From Deinococcus aetherius (lineage in GTDB: Bacteria; Deinococcota; Deinococci; Deinococcales; Deinococcaceae), in NCBI RefSeq assembly GCF_025997855.1, contig NZ_AP026562.1:124001-188000 (forward strand): 64,000 nucleotides of DNA, in the 5' to 3' direction. Shown piece after piece: positions 1 through 12,695 of the stretch. The notes under the pieces are model-generated. The model was not told the origin of the DNA. It saw nothing but the letters and a program-made list of their open reading frames with translations, and ran no database searches. Numbering within the stretch: position 1 is the stretch's first letter; each line of letters starts with the position of its first letter. Position numbers and translations under genes: made by a program.

Positions 1-2081
<2,081 letters not shown>

Positions 2082-2130
2082 GGGTCCTCCGGGAAAGGGG
2101 CGAGAGGGGGCGGGTTCGGGACGGGCGCGA

Positions 2131-3321
2131 TCAGCTCTTGACGGGGAAGCCCCCACCGGCGGCGGCGGTGCCGCGCTCCGCTACGACCTTGGCCTGGTAG
2201 CCGCTCGCCCGGTGGGCGGCGATGGGGTCTTCCGGGAGGCCGTGGGAGCGCCGCCACTCGGCGAGCAGGGGGCGAACGTCGGTGCGGAAGGCGTCGGTGA
2301 AGGTGCGGTGCGCCCCCAGCACGTCCCCGGCCGCCTGTGCGGCGGCGAGGCGCTCCCGGTCGATCAGCAACGCCTTCGCGTACGCCTCCTGGCAGTTCAG
2401 GACCGAGTAGAGCATCGCCTCGACCTTGGGCTCGATGTTGTGGCTCTGGTCGATCATGTAGGCGACGTTCCGCGCGGTGGTGCGGGTGAGGTCGTCCCCC
2501 GCCCCCTCCGCCGCGACGAGTTCCGCGTAGATGCTGAACAGCTCGAAGGGGTTGGTCGTGCCCACGATCAGGTCGTCGTCCGCGTAGCGCCGGGCGTTGA
2601 AGTGGAAGCCGCCGAGCCGCCCCTCGTCGAGCAGGAAGGCCACGATCTGCTCGATATTCACGCTCTGCGCGTGGTGCCCGAGGTCCACGAGGACCTGCGC
2701 CTTCTCGCCGATGGCGAGGCAGTGGGCGTAGGCCGCCCCCCAGTCGAAGAGGTCGGTGGCGTAGAAGGCGGGCTCGAACAGCTTGTACTCGACGAGCATC
2801 CGGCTTCCCTCGGGGAGGGCGTCGTGGACGCGCCCCAGCGCCTCCCGCACCCGCCGCTTCCTCGCCCGCAGGTCGTCCTGCCCGGCGTAGTTCGTGCCGT
2901 CGGCGAACCACAGGCTGAGGTCGCGGGAGCCCGTTTGCCGCATCACCTCCACGCACTCCAGCAGGTGCCCGACGGCCCGCTCGCGGACCTCCGGATCAGG
3001 ATTGGCGATGCTCCCGAACTTGTACGGGTCGTCCTGGAAGACGTTGGGGTTGATCGCGCCGAGGGTCACGCCCCGGGACTCGGCGAAGCGGCGCAACTCC
3101 GCGTAGTCCTCCACCTCGTCCCAGGGAATGTGCAGGGCGACCGAGGGGGCGATGCCGGTGAGGCGGTGGACCTCGGCGGCGTCCTCGATCTTCTCGAACA
3201 CGTCGCGGGCGGCGCCGGGCGCGGCGAAGGTCTTGAAGCGGGTGCCGGAGTTGCCGTAGCCCCAGGAGGGCGTCTCGATCCGTTGTCGGTCAAGGGCCTG
3301 GAAAAGTGCGTCGGTGTTCAT
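2131..3321 (-). CDS. rhaI: L-rhamnose isomerase
   Basis: 396 aa, converting L-rhamnose to L-rhamnulose in the cytosol. The start ATG at 3321 overlaps the stop of the upstream deoR remnant (ATGA), and a GGAGGA site precedes it; the open frame extends further upstream but into unrelated sequence. Diagnostic TIM-barrel segments of the RhaI-type (Pseudomonas/Bacillus-like) isomerases are visible: [28 protein letters not shown] and [15 protein letters not shown], which carry the acidic and histidine metal ligands. Its place between a DeoR-type regulator and the rhamnulose-1-phosphate aldolase, opposite a rhamnose ABC importer, supports the assignment. No internal damage is seen. Confidence 0.95.
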   Translation of the reverse strand: MNTDALFQALDRQRIETPSWGYGNSGTRFKTFAAPGAARDVFEKIEDAAEVHRLTGIAPSVALHIPWDEVEDYAELRRFAESRGVTLGAINPNVFQDDPYKFGSIANPDPEVRERAVGHLLECVEVMRQTGSRDLSLWFADGTNYAGQDDLRARKRRVREALGRVHDALPEGSRMLVEYKLFEPAFYATDLFDWGAAYAHCLAIGEKAQVLVDLGHHAQSVNIEQIVAFLLDEGRLGGFHFNARRYADDDLIVGTTNPFELFSIYAELVAAEGAGDDLTRTTARNVAYMIDQSHNIEPKVEAMLYSVLNCQEAYAKALLIDRERLAAAQAAGDVLGAHRTFTDAFRTDVRPLLAEWRRSHGLPEDPIAAHRASGYQAKVVAERGTAAAGGGFPVKS

Positions 3322-3760
3322 CGGTCCTCCTGGGTGACGAGCCTGACGTCGGCGGCACCCGGCGCCGCACGGCTGTCGGCTGGGGGCGGTCGGTCGGTGA
3401 TCAGGACATCCACCTGATCGATGGTGGCGAGGGCGCGGCGGGCGAACTTGGAAGCGTCGAGCATCGCCACAACGGTGCCGCCGGAGCCGGGTCGGGATGC
3501 AAGCGGGCAATCCGGTCCTTGGCCCCGGTGTTCCGGGGGGCACGCAGTTGGTGGGCGAGTTCCTCGCTGGTCTTCTCCAGCAACCGGGCGCCGCCGTAGA
3601 CCCGCTCCAGGTAGCCCTGCTCGGCGAGCTGGTCGAGGTCCCGGCGCACGGTCATCTCGTGCACCCCCGGCTCCCTGACCCGGACCACGCACTCCGCCAG
3701 GGCACGCCGCAAGATCTGGTGCTGGCGCTCGGCGCCCACCCGGAAGACCTCGGAGACCAT
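3318..3760 (-). pseudogene. DeoR-family rhamnose regulator, internally deleted and frameshifted
   Basis: The 5' part, from ATG 3760, encodes a DeoR-type winged helix (ERQHQIL, then [20 protein letters not shown] and YGGA). The helix-1 to helix-2 stretch already looks a few residues short. After KDRIARL the family normally has about 130 residues of sugar-phosphate sensor domain. Here that is absent: within a few codons the DNA switches to another reading frame encoding the far C-terminal DeoR motif ([22 protein letters not shown]). That frame runs to a stop at 3318 overlapping rhaI. Total coding length is about 147 codons against about 250 for the family. The simplest reading is an internal deletion plus frameshift, so the repressor is probably non-functional. 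A sequencing error could explain the frameshift but not the missing domain. Confidence 0.8.
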
Positions 3761-3765
3761 GCGCC

Positions 3766-3796
3766 ACTCTAACATCAGATGTGCTGAAAATGACAA
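3766..3796 (-). promoter_or_regulatory. Promoter of deoR remnant-rhaI-rhaD (leaderless type)
   Basis: On the minus strand a TTGTCA -35 (3791-3796) is followed by a TAGAGT -10 (3766-3771), five bases before the ATG at 3760. If used, the transcript would begin at or next to the start codon. It faces the rhamnose transport promoter, with an 11-bp palindrome between them. Confidence 0.55.
3772..3782. promoter_or_regulatory. Candidate operator, palindrome ACATC-A-GATGT
   Basis: Perfect inverted repeat with 5-bp arms and one central base, lying in the spacer of the leftward promoter and just upstream of the rightward one. The related sequence GTTAGATGTGAAC overlaps the rightward -10 at about 3823-3835. 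The position suggests the binding site of the now broken DeoR-type repressor; this is inference from location and symmetry. Confidence 0.4.
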
Positions 3797-3800
3797 GCCC

Positions 3801-3829
3801 TTGCAATTTTTCGGGAAGGAGTGTTAGAT
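3801..3829 (+). promoter_or_regulatory. Promoter of the rhamnose uptake operon
   Basis: TTGCAA (-35, 3801-3806), a 17-bp spacer and TTAGAT (-10, 3824-3829): a good sigma-70-type match in an AT-richer pocket. It would start transcription near 3836, about 60 bases upstream of the mutarotase gene. Confidence 0.65.
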
Positions 3830-3896
3830 GTGAACAAGGACCCGAACTCAGCCGCGCACCTTCCGTGGTGCGTTCTCTCCCGCCCCGGAGGCTCCC

Positions 3897-4244
3897 TTGC
3901 CGTCAACGCCCACCTCCCCTGACCCGCAGCGCGTGTGCTTTCTGCTGCGTGTGAAATCCGAACATCTCGCCGAGTACCGGGCCCGCCACGCGCGGGTGTG
4001 GCCCGACATGCTCCGGGCCCTGCGCGAGACGGGCTGGCACAACTACTCGCTGTTCCTGCGGGAGGACGGCCTCCTGGTCGGCTATTTCGAGACGCCGGAC
4101 CTCCGGGCGGCACAGGACGGGATGCGGGGGCGCGAGGTCAACGCGCGCTGGCAGGCCGAGATGGCGCCCTTCTTCGAGGCCCTGGACGGGAAGAACCCGG
4201 ACGAGGGCTTCTTGCGGCTGGAGGAGGTGTTCCACCTTGACTGA
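3897..4244 (+). CDS. rhaM: L-rhamnose mutarotase
   Basis: 115 aa. Start TTG at 3897 has a GGAGG five bases upstream; an internal GTG at about 3930 is possible but has no such site. The RhaM/DUF718 dimeric alpha-beta barrel signature is present: [13 protein letters not shown] with the conserved Tyr and His, then GWHNYSLFL and LVGYFET. The enzyme interconverts alpha and beta L-rhamnopyranose so that imported sugar is the right anomer for the isomerase. It is the first gene of the uptake operon and overlaps the ABC ATPase gene by 8 bp, so the two are probably translationally coupled. Length matches the family (about 104-115 aa). Confidence 0.92.
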   Translation: MPSTPTSPDPQRVCFLLRVKSEHLAEYRARHARVWPDMLRALRETGWHNYSLFLREDGLLVGYFETPDLRAAQDGMRGREVNARWQAEMAPFFEALDGKNPDEGFLRLEEVFHLD

Positions 4245-5766
4245 CCGGCCCATCCTGGCCCTGCACCACGCCAGCAAAGCGTTCGGGCCCGTGCGGGCGC
4301 TCGTGGACGTCAGCCTGGAACTCTTCGGCGGGGAGGCGCACGCCCTGCTCGGCGAGAACGGGGCGGGCAAGAGCACCCTGGTCAAGATTCTGGCGGGCGT
4401 CCACCGCGCCGACGGGGGAGAGCTGCTCGTGGACGGCCAGCCGCGCACCTTCCACAACCCGGCGGGGGCGCGGGACGCGGGCGTCGCCATCATCTACCAG
4501 GAGCCCACCCTCTTTCCGGACCTGACCGTCGCCGAGAACGTCCTGATGGGCCGCCAGCCGCTGCGGGGCGGGCGGATCGACCGGGCGGCCATGCTCTCCA
4601 GGGTCGGCGAGATCCTGCGGGACCTCGGCGTGCCGCTCGATCCGGGGCGCCCGGTGCGCGGGCTCTCCATCGCCGACCAGCAGATCGTGGAGATCGCCAA
4701 GGCCCTCTCTTTCCAGGCGCGCGTGCTGATCATGGACGAGCCCACCGCCGCCCTCACCGGGCAGGAGACCGAGCGGCTCTTCCGGGTCGTCCGCACCCTG
4801 CGGGCGCGCGGCGCGGCCGTGCTGTTCATCACGCACCGGCTGGAGGAGGCCTTCGCGGAGTGCCAGCGGTTCACGATCATGCGCGACGGCCGCCGGGTGA
4901 GTTCGGGCCCCGCCGCCGGGTACACCGTCGACTCGGTGGTGCGCGGCATGGTCGGGCGCGACGTCAGCGAGCTGTACCCCAAGCTCGACGTGACGCCGGG
5001 CGAGGTGGCCCTGGAGGTGCGGGACCTCACCCGGCGCGGCGTGTTCCGGGGCGTGAGCTTCGAGGTGCGCCGGGGCGAGATCGTCGGGCTCGCCGGGCTC
5101 GTCGGGGCGGGCCGCAGCGAGGTCGCCCGCGCGATCTTCGGGATCGACCCGCGCGACGGCGGGGAGGTGCGGGTGCGGGGCCGGGCGATTCCCGCCGCAG
5201 ACACCCTCGCCGCCATGAGCGCGGGGATTGGCCTCGTGCCGGAGGACCGCCGCCAGCAGGGCCTGGTGATGAACCTGTCCATCGAGCGCAACGCGACCCT
5301 CGCCGTCCTGGGTCGGCTGCGGCGCGGCCTCCTCATGAACCGGGCGGCGGAGGAGCAGACCGCGAGCGACTGGACGAGCAGGCTGCGGCTCAAGGCGCAC
5401 CGCCTGACCGACCCCGTGAGCACCCTGTCGGGCGGCAACCAGCAGAAGGTCGTGCTCGCCAAGTGGCTCGCCACCGGCCCCACGGTCCTGATCGTGGACG
5501 AGCCGACGCGCGGGGTGGACGTGGGCGCCAAGGCGGAGGTGCACCGCACGCTCGCCGAACTCGCCGCCGGGGGTCTCGCCGTCGTGATGATCTCCTCCGA
5601 CCTGCCCGAGGTGCTCGGCATGGCCGACCGCGTCCTGGTGATGCGCGAGGGCGAGGTGGTGGGCGAGCTTGCCCGGCGGGACGCCTCCGAGGAGGCCGTG
5701 ATGTACCTGGCGACCGGCCAGGGGGCGGCGGGCGTGCGGGTCGCGGTGGGGAGCGTGGCGGGATGA
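4237..5766 (+). CDS. rhaT: Rhamnose ABC importer, double-domain ATPase
   Basis: 509 aa, carbohydrate-uptake CUT2 (RbsA-like) ATPase. Two nucleotide-binding domains are visible: the first with [24 protein letters not shown] and [10 protein letters not shown]; the second with a degenerate Walker A (GLVGAGRSE), as usual for this family, then [15 protein letters not shown] and [16 protein letters not shown] start at 4237 follows GGAGG and overlaps rhaM. The stop overlaps the next gene by ATGA. It powers import through the two permeases downstream. Rhamnose specificity rests on its neighbours rather than the ATPase sequence. Confidence 0.93.
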   Translation: MTDRPILALHHASKAFGPVRALVDVSLELFGGEAHALLGENGAGKSTLVKILAGVHRADGGELLVDGQPRTFHNPAGARDAGVAIIYQEPTLFPDLTVAENVLMGRQPLRGGRIDRAAMLSRVGEILRDLGVPLDPGRPVRGLSIADQQIVEIAKALSFQARVLIMDEPTAALTGQETERLFRVVRTLRARGAAVLFITHRLEEAFAECQRFTIMRDGRRVSSGPAAGYTVDSVVRGMVGRDVSELYPKLDVTPGEVALEVRDLTRRGVFRGVSFEVRRGEIVGLAGLVGAGRSEVARAIFGIDPRDGGEVRVRGRAIPAADTLAAMSAGIGLVPEDRRQQGLVMNLSIERNATLAVLGRLRRGLLMNRAAEEQTASDWTSRLRLKAHRLTDPVSTLSGGNQQKVVLAKWLATGPTVLIVDEPTRGVDVGAKAEVHRTLAELAAGGLAVVMISSDLPEVLGMADRVLVMREGEVVGELARRDASEEAVMYLATGQGAAGVRVAVGSVAG

Positions 5767-6788
5767 CCGGGCTCTCGACGTCCTCCACGGCGGTGCCCGG
5801 GTCCGCCAACCTGCTGACCCGGCTGTTCCGTGCCCGGGAGGCCAGCTTGATCCTGATCCTGCTGGCCCTGATCGCGGTGACCGCCGCCGTCAACCCCCGC
5901 TTCCTGAGCGCGCAGAGCCTGCGCGACCTGGCGCTGAACGTCTCCATCGTGGCGCTCGTGGTCGTCGGGCAGACGCTCGTGCTCCTGATGAGGCACGTGG
6001 ACCTCAGCGTGAGCAGCGTCCTGGGCCTGACCGCGTTCCTCTCGGGGTCGCTGTTCGTCGCCCACCCGGGGATGCCGGTCTGGCTCGCCTTCCTCGCGGG
6101 GCTGGGGATCGGGGCGGTGCTCGGGGCGGTGAACGGCCTGCTCGTCGCCTACGGTGGGGTGCCCGCGCTCGTCGCCACGCTCGGGACGCTGTACGTGTTT
6201 CGCGGGCTCGACTACGCCGTCGTCCACGGGGGGCAGATCACCGCCTCGAACCTTCCCCCGGCGTTCAGCGCCTTCGCCAGCGGCTCGGTCCTCGGCGTGC
6301 CGTCCCTCGTGCTGCTCGTCCTCGCCGTGATGGTGGGCTTCGGCGTCTACCTGCGCTCGTACCGCTCCGGGCGGGAGTACTACGCGGTCGGCTCCAACGT
6401 CGAGGCCGCCCGGCTGGCGGGGATCGACGTGGACCGCCGGGTCCTGACGGGCTTCGTCCTCTCGGGGGCCATCGCGGGGCTCGCGGGCGTGCTGTACCTC
6501 GCCCGCTTCGGGACGGTGGACGCCGCCGCCGGGACCGGCCTGGAACTCCAGGTGATCGCGGCGGCCGTCGTGGGCGGCGTGGCGATCACAGGGGGCGTGG
6601 GCACGGTCGCCGGGGCGGGCATCGGCGCCCTGCTGCTCGGCGTGATCGGCAGCGCCCTCGTCGCGCTGCGGGCCCCGGCTTTCTGGCAGCAGGCCATCCA
6701 GGGCGCGCTGCTGCTGCTCGCCATCAGCGTCGACATCGTTCTCGCACGCCGCGCCGCCCGCAGGGTGCAGGAAAGGAGCCACAGGTGA
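5763..6788 (+). CDS. rhaP: Rhamnose ABC importer permease 1
   Basis: 341 aa. Start ATG at 5763 overlaps the ATPase stop (ATGA); the longer open frame that begins upstream is only an alternative frame of the ATPase gene. About 8-10 hydrophobic segments typical of BPD_transp_2/RbsC permeases are seen, with the conserved cytoplasmic EAA-like region [18 protein letters not shown]. The second half [20 protein letters not shown] is the classic CUT2 permease loop. Ends in a GTGA overlap with the second permease; the pair forms the heterodimeric channel. Confidence 0.92.
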   Translation: MTGLSTSSTAVPGSANLLTRLFRAREASLILILLALIAVTAAVNPRFLSAQSLRDLALNVSIVALVVVGQTLVLLMRHVDLSVSSVLGLTAFLSGSLFVAHPGMPVWLAFLAGLGIGAVLGAVNGLLVAYGGVPALVATLGTLYVFRGLDYAVVHGGQITASNLPPAFSAFASGSVLGVPSLVLLVLAVMVGFGVYLRSYRSGREYYAVGSNVEAARLAGIDVDRRVLTGFVLSGAIAGLAGVLYLARFGTVDAAAGTGLELQVIAAAVVGGVAITGGVGTVAGAGIGALLLGVIGSALVALRAPAFWQQAIQGALLLLAISVDIVLARRAARRVQERSHR

Positions 6789-7804
6789 GCCTGCCGCCAA
6801 GCGCCCCGGGAAGGCCCGCCCGCAGCCCCCTGGGCTGGGACGCCACCATCATCGCCCTCGTCGTCCTGGCGCTGGGACTGGGGTCCAGGCTCTCGGACGC
6901 CTTTCTCACCGGGGCGAACCTCTCGAACCTCTCGGCAAATCTGGTGGAGGTCGCCCTGATCTCCCTCACGATGACGCTGATCATCATCGCGGCGGAGATC
7001 GACCTGTCCGTTGCGTCCACCCTCGGCGTGTGCTCCGCCCTGCTCGGCGTGCTGTGGGCCGCGCACGTCCCGATGGGGCTGGCGATTCTCCTGACCCTCG
7101 GCCTCGGGGCGCTCGCGGGCTTTTTCAACGGCTGGCTGGTGACTCGCCTGGGGCTGCCCTCGCTCGCGGTCACCATCGGCACGCTCGCCCTGTACCGGGG
7201 CCTGGCCTACGCGCTGCTGGGGGACCGGGCGGTGGCGGATTTTCCCCCCTTCTGGACCAACCTGGGGTTCGGGCTGGTTCCCGGCACGCAGATTCCGATT
7301 CCCCTCGTGGCCTTCGTGGTCCTCGCCGTCATCACCGCCGTGGCCCTGCACGCCACCCCGTTCGGGCGGTCGCTGTACGCCATCGGCGCGAACGAGGTCG
7401 CCGCGCGCTTCGCGGGGCTGCGGGTCGAACGGACCAAGCTGCTTTTGTTCATCCTCTCGGGCCTGATGAGCGCCTTCGCGGCGGTGGTGTACACCTTCCG
7501 CTTCTCCAGCGCCCGGGCGGACAACGCCGCCGGGCTCGAACTCTCCGTCATCGCGGCGGTGCTGCTGGGCGGCGTGAGCATCTTCGGCGGGCGGGGCAGC
7601 GTGGTCGGCGTGATCGCCGCCGTGTTCCTGATCGGAATCATCCAGAACGCGCTCACCCTCGCCGACGTGCCGAACGAGATTCTGACCATCGTCACCGGCC
7701 TCCTGCTGATCCTCTCGGTCCTCGGGCCGAACGTCGCCGCGCGCCTGCGGGCGGCCCGCCAGCGGCGGAGCAACCTTACCAGCCCGAAGGGAGGCGCGCC
7801 GTGA
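6785..7804 (+). CDS. rhaQ: Rhamnose ABC importer permease 2
   Basis: 339 aa, GTG start at 6785 with AGGAG (6774-6778) six bases upstream. Multi-spanning membrane protein of the same BPD_transp_2 family as the preceding gene, with LYAIGANEVAARFAGLRV and the GLELSVIAAVLLGGVSIFGG loop. A C-terminal basic tail (RLRAARQRRS) lies on the cytoplasmic side. Together with the preceding permease and ATPase it makes a standard CUT2 importer. The gap to the binding-protein gene is 79 bp, with no terminator seen. Confidence 0.92.
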   Translation: MSLPPSAPGRPARSPLGWDATIIALVVLALGLGSRLSDAFLTGANLSNLSANLVEVALISLTMTLIIIAAEIDLSVASTLGVCSALLGVLWAAHVPMGLAILLTLGLGALAGFFNGWLVTRLGLPSLAVTIGTLALYRGLAYALLGDRAVADFPPFWTNLGFGLVPGTQIPIPLVAFVVLAVITAVALHATPFGRSLYAIGANEVAARFAGLRVERTKLLLFILSGLMSAFAAVVYTFRFSSARADNAAGLELSVIAAVLLGGVSIFGGRGSVVGVIAAVFLIGIIQNALTLADVPNEILTIVTGLLLILSVLGPNVAARLRAARQRRSNLTSPKGGAP

Positions 7805-7883
7805 GCCCCTGACCTCGCCCGCGCACCGTCCACCCGCACCCCGCCCGCCCTTCCATCCACTCCCATTCACCCCGGAGGAACCC

Positions 7884-8876
<993 letters not shown>

Positions 8877-8894
8877 ACCCTCGCGCCCCCGCGC

Positions 8895-8924
8895 CCGCCG
8901 CCGTCCGGGAGTGGACGGCGGCGG
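8895..8924 (+). terminator. Strong hairpin terminator after the rhamnose uptake operon
   Basis: A perfect 12-bp G/C stem (8895-8906 paired with 8913-8924) with a 6-base loop, followed by CTTTCC. The U-tract is poor, but stem strength and position 18 bp after rhaS fit an intrinsic terminator. The remaining bases to 9078 hold no gene. Confidence 0.7.
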
Positions 8925-9078
8925 CTTTCCTGCCCCCGGATGGGGAACGGGGGCCAGCGCGGCGGCACGGTCAGCCGGGCCACGAACGGCGGCGGCCCGG
9001 AGGGGTATCCCAGGGGGCCGGGAGGATGGGCCTCCCACGTACCGCCCCGACCCCTCCCCCCGAACGGAGCAAGGCCCC

Positions 9079-10212
9079 ATGACCGTGAGCGAACCGCGTT
9101 ACTCCCTCCTCGACCCCTTCCCCTGGTACGCGGCGATGCGCGAGCGTTCGCCCGTCGTGCGCGACCCCCAGAGCGGCATGTGGCTGGTCTTCCGCTACGC
9201 GGACGTGCAGCGCGTCCTGTCCGACTGGAAGAACTTCTCCTCCGAGCGGGGCCGCCCGCGCGGCGGGAATCCCGAGAGCGCGCTCTCGTCGAGCATCATC
9301 TCCACCGACCCGCCGAGGCACCGCGCCCTGCGGGCCCTGGTGGAGCAGGCCTTCACCCCGAGACAGGTGCGGGCGCTGGAGCCCCGCATCGCGGAGCTGG
9401 TGGACGAACTCCTGGGCAAGGTCGAGCGGACGGGCCGGATGGATTTCGTCCTCGACCTCGCCTATCCGCTTCCCGTCATCGTGATCGCGGAGATTCTGGG
9501 CATCCCCGCCTCCGACCGGGACGCCTTCAAACGCTGGTCGGACGCAGTGGTCACGGGCGACATGAGCGGCAGCCGCGAGATGGCGGCCTATTTCGGGCGG
9601 CTGATCGAGCGGCGGCGCGCCGACCCCGGCGAGGACCTGATCAGCGGACTGATCGCCGCGCAGGTCGAGGGCGAGCATCTCAGCACCCAGGAGTTGCTGG
9701 GCTTCTGCATCCTGCTCCTCGTGGCGGGGAACGAGACGACCACCAACCTCCTCGCCAACACCGTGCTGTGCTGGGAGGACGCGCCGGAGGCGTACGGGCG
9801 CGTCGTGGAGGACCAAAGTCTCCTTTCGACCACCATCGAGGAGTCCCTGCGTTTCCGCTCGCCGGTGCAGTCCATGTTCCGCGTGACGGCGCAGGAGGTG
9901 GACCTCGGCGGCCAGACGATCCCCGGGGGCAGCCCGGTCCTCGCCTGGATCGGTTCGGCCAACCGCGACGAGGGGCAGTTCGGGGACGCGGCCACCTTCG
10001 ACCCTGCCCGCACCCAGGGCCGTCACCTCGCCTTCGGGCACGGGGTCCACTTCTGCCTGGGCGCCCCGCTCGCCCGGCTGGAGGCGAGCGTCGCGCTCTC
10101 CGCCGTGCTGGACCGCCTGCCGAACCTGCGGGTGGCGCCCGGCACCGTGCTCGACCCCATCCCCAGCCAGATCGTCTCGGGGGTCAAAAGGCTGCCGGTG
10201 ACCTTCGGGTAG
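9079..10212 (+). CDS. Cytochrome P450 (soluble bacterial class, CYP107-like)
   Basis: 377 aa. ATG at 9079 is chosen because family homology starts at once (RYSLLDPFPWYAAMRE); the longer open frame upstream is not protein-like. P450 landmarks are intact: I-helix oxygen-activation motif VAGNETTTN, K-helix ExxR (EESLRFR), and the heme loop FGHGVHFCLGAP with Cys326 as axial ligand. No redox partner is fused or adjacent. The C-terminus meets the next gene, on the other strand, with no intervening base. The substrate is unknown; similar short P450s hydroxylate small lipophilic molecules or macrolide-like compounds. A link with the adjacent amide/amine operon is possible but unproven. Confidence 0.93.
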   Translation: MTVSEPRYSLLDPFPWYAAMRERSPVVRDPQSGMWLVFRYADVQRVLSDWKNFSSERGRPRGGNPESALSSSIISTDPPRHRALRALVEQAFTPRQVRALEPRIAELVDELLGKVERTGRMDFVLDLAYPLPVIVIAEILGIPASDRDAFKRWSDAVVTGDMSGSREMAAYFGRLIERRRADPGEDLISGLIAAQVEGEHLSTQELLGFCILLLVAGNETTTNLLANTVLCWEDAPEAYGRVVEDQSLLSTTIEESLRFRSPVQSMFRVTAQEVDLGGQTIPGGSPVLAWIGSANRDEGQFGDAATFDPARTQGRHLAFGHGVHFCLGAPLARLEASVALSAVLDRLPNLRVAPGTVLDPIPSQIVSGVKRLPVTFG

Positions 10213-11352
10213 TCAGCCCGTCCGGTAGAGTTCCGCCGCGTTGTCGTGGAGGAGACGGCGGGCGGCCCAGCGCGCCTCCCCCGGGGAGAGGTCGCCCGCC
10301 TCCACCGTCTCCCCGAGGGCGCGGGTCAGGGTGGTTCGCCCCGCGCGGGCGGCGAGCCAGTACATCTCGGGCGTTCGCTGGGCGTCGGTGCTGAACAGCA
10401 CCTTGGTCACAGGCGTGAGGTGCAGGCTCTCGTGCCAGGCGGTCACCATCCCGTGCGTGCTCGTGTAGGGGATGGTGAGCCCCACGTCCAGCCACGCCCC
10501 CGGGTACACGCTGGCGAGGTAGCCCGCCTCGCGGACGAATGGATAGCAGTGCAGCATGACGACGTTCAGGCCGCGCAACTCCGGGTCTTCGAGCAGGGCG
10601 CGCAGGTGCAGCGGGTTGGCGAGGCGCAGGTCGAGGTCGGGGTCGCCGTAGCCGGTGTGGAACTGGACGGGCAGGCCGTGCCGCAGCCCGGCGCGCAGGG
10701 CCGCGTGCAGCGTGGCGTCGAGGAGGGCCTTGCGGTTGAGGCGGGGCGTCCTGTCCGGCGGCGTCTCGCGCAGCAGGGCGTCGAGATCGCGCTGCACGTC
10801 GGGCCATTCCGGGCGTTTAACATCGAGCCCCGTGCGGTAGGCGGCGATGCTCTTGAGGGCGACGAGCCCCGGGGCCAGGGCGTCGAAGTGGGCCTCCACG
10901 CGCTTCAGGTAAGCCCTCGCGTCCGGCACCTCCCGCAGCAGCCCGGCGGCCTCGGTCTCGATGCGGGCGACCCGGCGGGTGGGAAGCAGGGTGTTCATCT
11001 GCCCCACCGTCAGCAGCCGATCCGGCCAGATGCCGTCGTCCATCAGCAGGAGGGTGATCCCAGTTTCCCGCATGAGCCGGGCGCAGAGGGCCGGGTAGTC
11101 CTGCGCCTGCCGCGCCTCACGCACGGCGTCCGGGGTGGGGTCGCAGCCGTACAACTCGGCGAGTTGCCGGATGGACCGGCGGAAGTACAGGTTGTGCGGG
11201 ACGTGCCGGGCGAGGATGTCCGGGTCGGCGGACTCGGTGAAGTAAGGCTCGATGGGCTCCGCGCGCCACGGCGCCTCGGGAAACAGGCCGTGCGCGTGGT
11301 GATCGAGGATAGGGAGGCTGGCGACGTGCTCGCCCAGCGAGTCGGAGGGCAT
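10213..11352 (-). CDS. Amidohydrolase family metal-dependent hydrolase (FluG N-domain type)
   Basis: 379 aa. ATG at 11352 overlaps the stop of the upstream ligase gene (TGATG); a TTG one codon earlier would be the alternative. The start motif ILDHHAHGLF is the HxH metal site of amidohydrolase-2 TIM barrels. Further ligands lie in VQFHTGYGDPD and VVMLHCYPFV, and VLFSTDAQRTPEMYW carries the final Asp. In fungi the developmental protein FluG fuses this domain to a glutamine synthetase domain; here the two are separate, adjacent and coupled. It presumably hydrolyses an amide or gamma-glutamyl-type product of the pathway, but the substrate is not known. Confidence 0.85.
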   Translation of the reverse strand: MPSDSLGEHVASLPILDHHAHGLFPEAPWRAEPIEPYFTESADPDILARHVPHNLYFRRSIRQLAELYGCDPTPDAVREARQAQDYPALCARLMRETGITLLLMDDGIWPDRLLTVGQMNTLLPTRRVARIETEAAGLLREVPDARAYLKRVEAHFDALAPGLVALKSIAAYRTGLDVKRPEWPDVQRDLDALLRETPPDRTPRLNRKALLDATLHAALRAGLRHGLPVQFHTGYGDPDLDLRLANPLHLRALLEDPELRGLNVVMLHCYPFVREAGYLASVYPGAWLDVGLTIPYTSTHGMVTAWHESLHLTPVTKVLFSTDAQRTPEMYWLAARAGRTTLTRALGETVEAGDLSPGEARWAARRLLHDNAAELYRTG

Positions 11353-12695
11353 CAATACCGCTCCGCGAGGAGTTCGAGTTCCTCCCCGGGGGAGAGGGGG
11401 CTCAGCGCCTCGTGCTCCAGCCGCTTGACCGCCACGTAGGCCCGCAGCCGCGCTTCCCCGAAGGCGGCCCGCACTGCCCCGTCCGCCTCCAGCGCGTCCA
11501 GGCTCTCACTCAACGACGCGGGCAGAGGAAACATCCGGGCCGCCGCGCGCTCGGCCTCGCTCAGGAGGGCGGGGTCCACCGTCGCCTCGGGGGGCAGGGA
11601 CAGGCCGCGCTCCAGGCCGTCGAGCCCCGCCGCCACCACGGCGCCGAGCGCGAGGTAGGGGTTCGCCGTGCCGTCCGCCGCCTTCACCTCGAAACGGGTG
11701 ACCTGTCCTCCCTGGCGGGTCACCCGCAGGGCGGCCTCCCGGTTGCCCACCCCCCAGGCGCAGTACGCGCCCGCCCAGAAGTGGGGCTTCAAGCGGCGGT
11801 AGCCGCCCGGCAGCGGCACGGTCACGGCGGTCAGGGCCGGAAGGTGCACGAGGACGCCCGCCAGGAAGGCGCGGCCCTCGGGGCTCAGGCCGTCCGGGTC
11901 GTCCGGGTCCCCCAGCGCGTCCCCGCCCTCGGCGTCCCGCAGCCCCAGGTTGATGTGACACCCGCTTCCCGCCGCCCCCTCGGTGACCTTGGCGAGGAAA
12001 CAGGCGACGAGGCCGTGCCTGTGCGCCGCCGCGCGGGCCGCCTCCCGGAAGAGAATCTGCCCGTCGGCGGCGTCCACCCCGACCCGGTAGCGCACGGTGA
12101 GTTCGATCTGGCCGGGGGCGCTCTCCGGGTAGAGGTGCTCCGGGGTCAGGCCCAGCTCCGTCAGGGCGGCGGTGAGGTCGTGCAGGAACGGGAGGTGCGC
12201 GTTGAAGGCCCCGGTCTGCGCGTACACGGTGCGGTCGGCGGGAACGAGGCGCCCCTCCGGGTCCCGGCGCAGCAGAAAGAACTCGTTCTCGAAGGCGGCG
12301 GTGAGGGTCAGGCCGTAGGCCTCCAGGCGGCCGAGTTGCCCTCGCAGGAAGTCGCGGGGGCAGTGTTCCCAGGCCCGGCCGTCCTCGCCGCGCAGGTCGC
12401 CCAGCACGAGGGCGTGCCCCGGCAGCAGGGCGGTCGTCCGCAGGGTGGTCCCGTCGGGCACGAGGCGCACCTCGCCGACCGGACTCAGGCCGCTGCCCGG
12501 CGCGAGCGCGTCGAACATCACGGGCAGGGCCATCTGCGCGGCGGCGAGGCCGATCCCGCCGGGCAGCCCCGCGTCGGGGTCCATCAACCCGACGTGTGCG
12601 GCCTTGGCGCGGATCACGTTCGCGTTGTCGCACCAGTGGACCCGCACCCACTGGACGCCCCCGGGGGCGAGGTCGGGCCAGTCGAGGTCGCGCAC
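11352..12695 (-). CDS. Glutamine synthetase-like ligase (gamma-glutamyl amine ligase type)
   Basis: 447 aa, GS type I/III fold. ATG at 12695. Landmarks: AAFENEFFLL (metal-binding Glu), YPESAPGQIELTV, the GSGCHINLGL ammonia/His loop, WAGAYCAWGVGNREAALRV and NPYLALGAVVAAGLDGL. It is shorter than true GlnA (about 470 aa), and its N-terminal beta-grasp (VRVHWCDNANVIRAKA) resembles the PuuA/FluG/GlnT group. These ligate glutamate to amines rather than to ammonia. Operon partners (permease before, amidohydrolase after, formamidase first) favour a catabolic gamma-glutamylation role over housekeeping nitrogen assimilation. No adenylylation-site judgement can be made from the sequence alone. Confidence 0.87.
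   Translation of the reverse strand: MRDLDWPDLAPGGVQWVRVHWCDNANVIRAKAAHVGLMDPDAGLPGGIGLAAAQMALPVMFDALAPGSGLSPVGEVRLVPDGTTLRTTALLPGHALVLGDLRGEDGRAWEHCPRDFLRGQLGRLEAYGLTLTAAFENEFFLLRRDPEGRLVPADRTVYAQTGAFNAHLPFLHDLTAALTELGLTPEHLYPESAPGQIELTVRYRVGVDAADGQILFREAARAAAHRHGLVACFLAKVTEGAAGSGCHINLGLRDAEGGDALGDPDDPDGLSPEGRAFLAGVLVHLPALTAVTVPLPGGYRRLKPHFWAGAYCAWGVGNREAALRVTRQGGQVTRFEVKAADGTANPYLALGAVVAAGLDGLERGLSLPPEATVDPALLSEAERAAARMFPLPASLSESLDALEADGAVRAAFGEARLRAYVAVKRLEHEALSPLSPGEELELLAERY

Noticed and set aside
4494..6800. 768-codon minus-strand frame across the rhamnose transporter genes
   Set aside because: Complement of the ATPase and permease genes; translation is rich in His/Gly/Arg with no fold.
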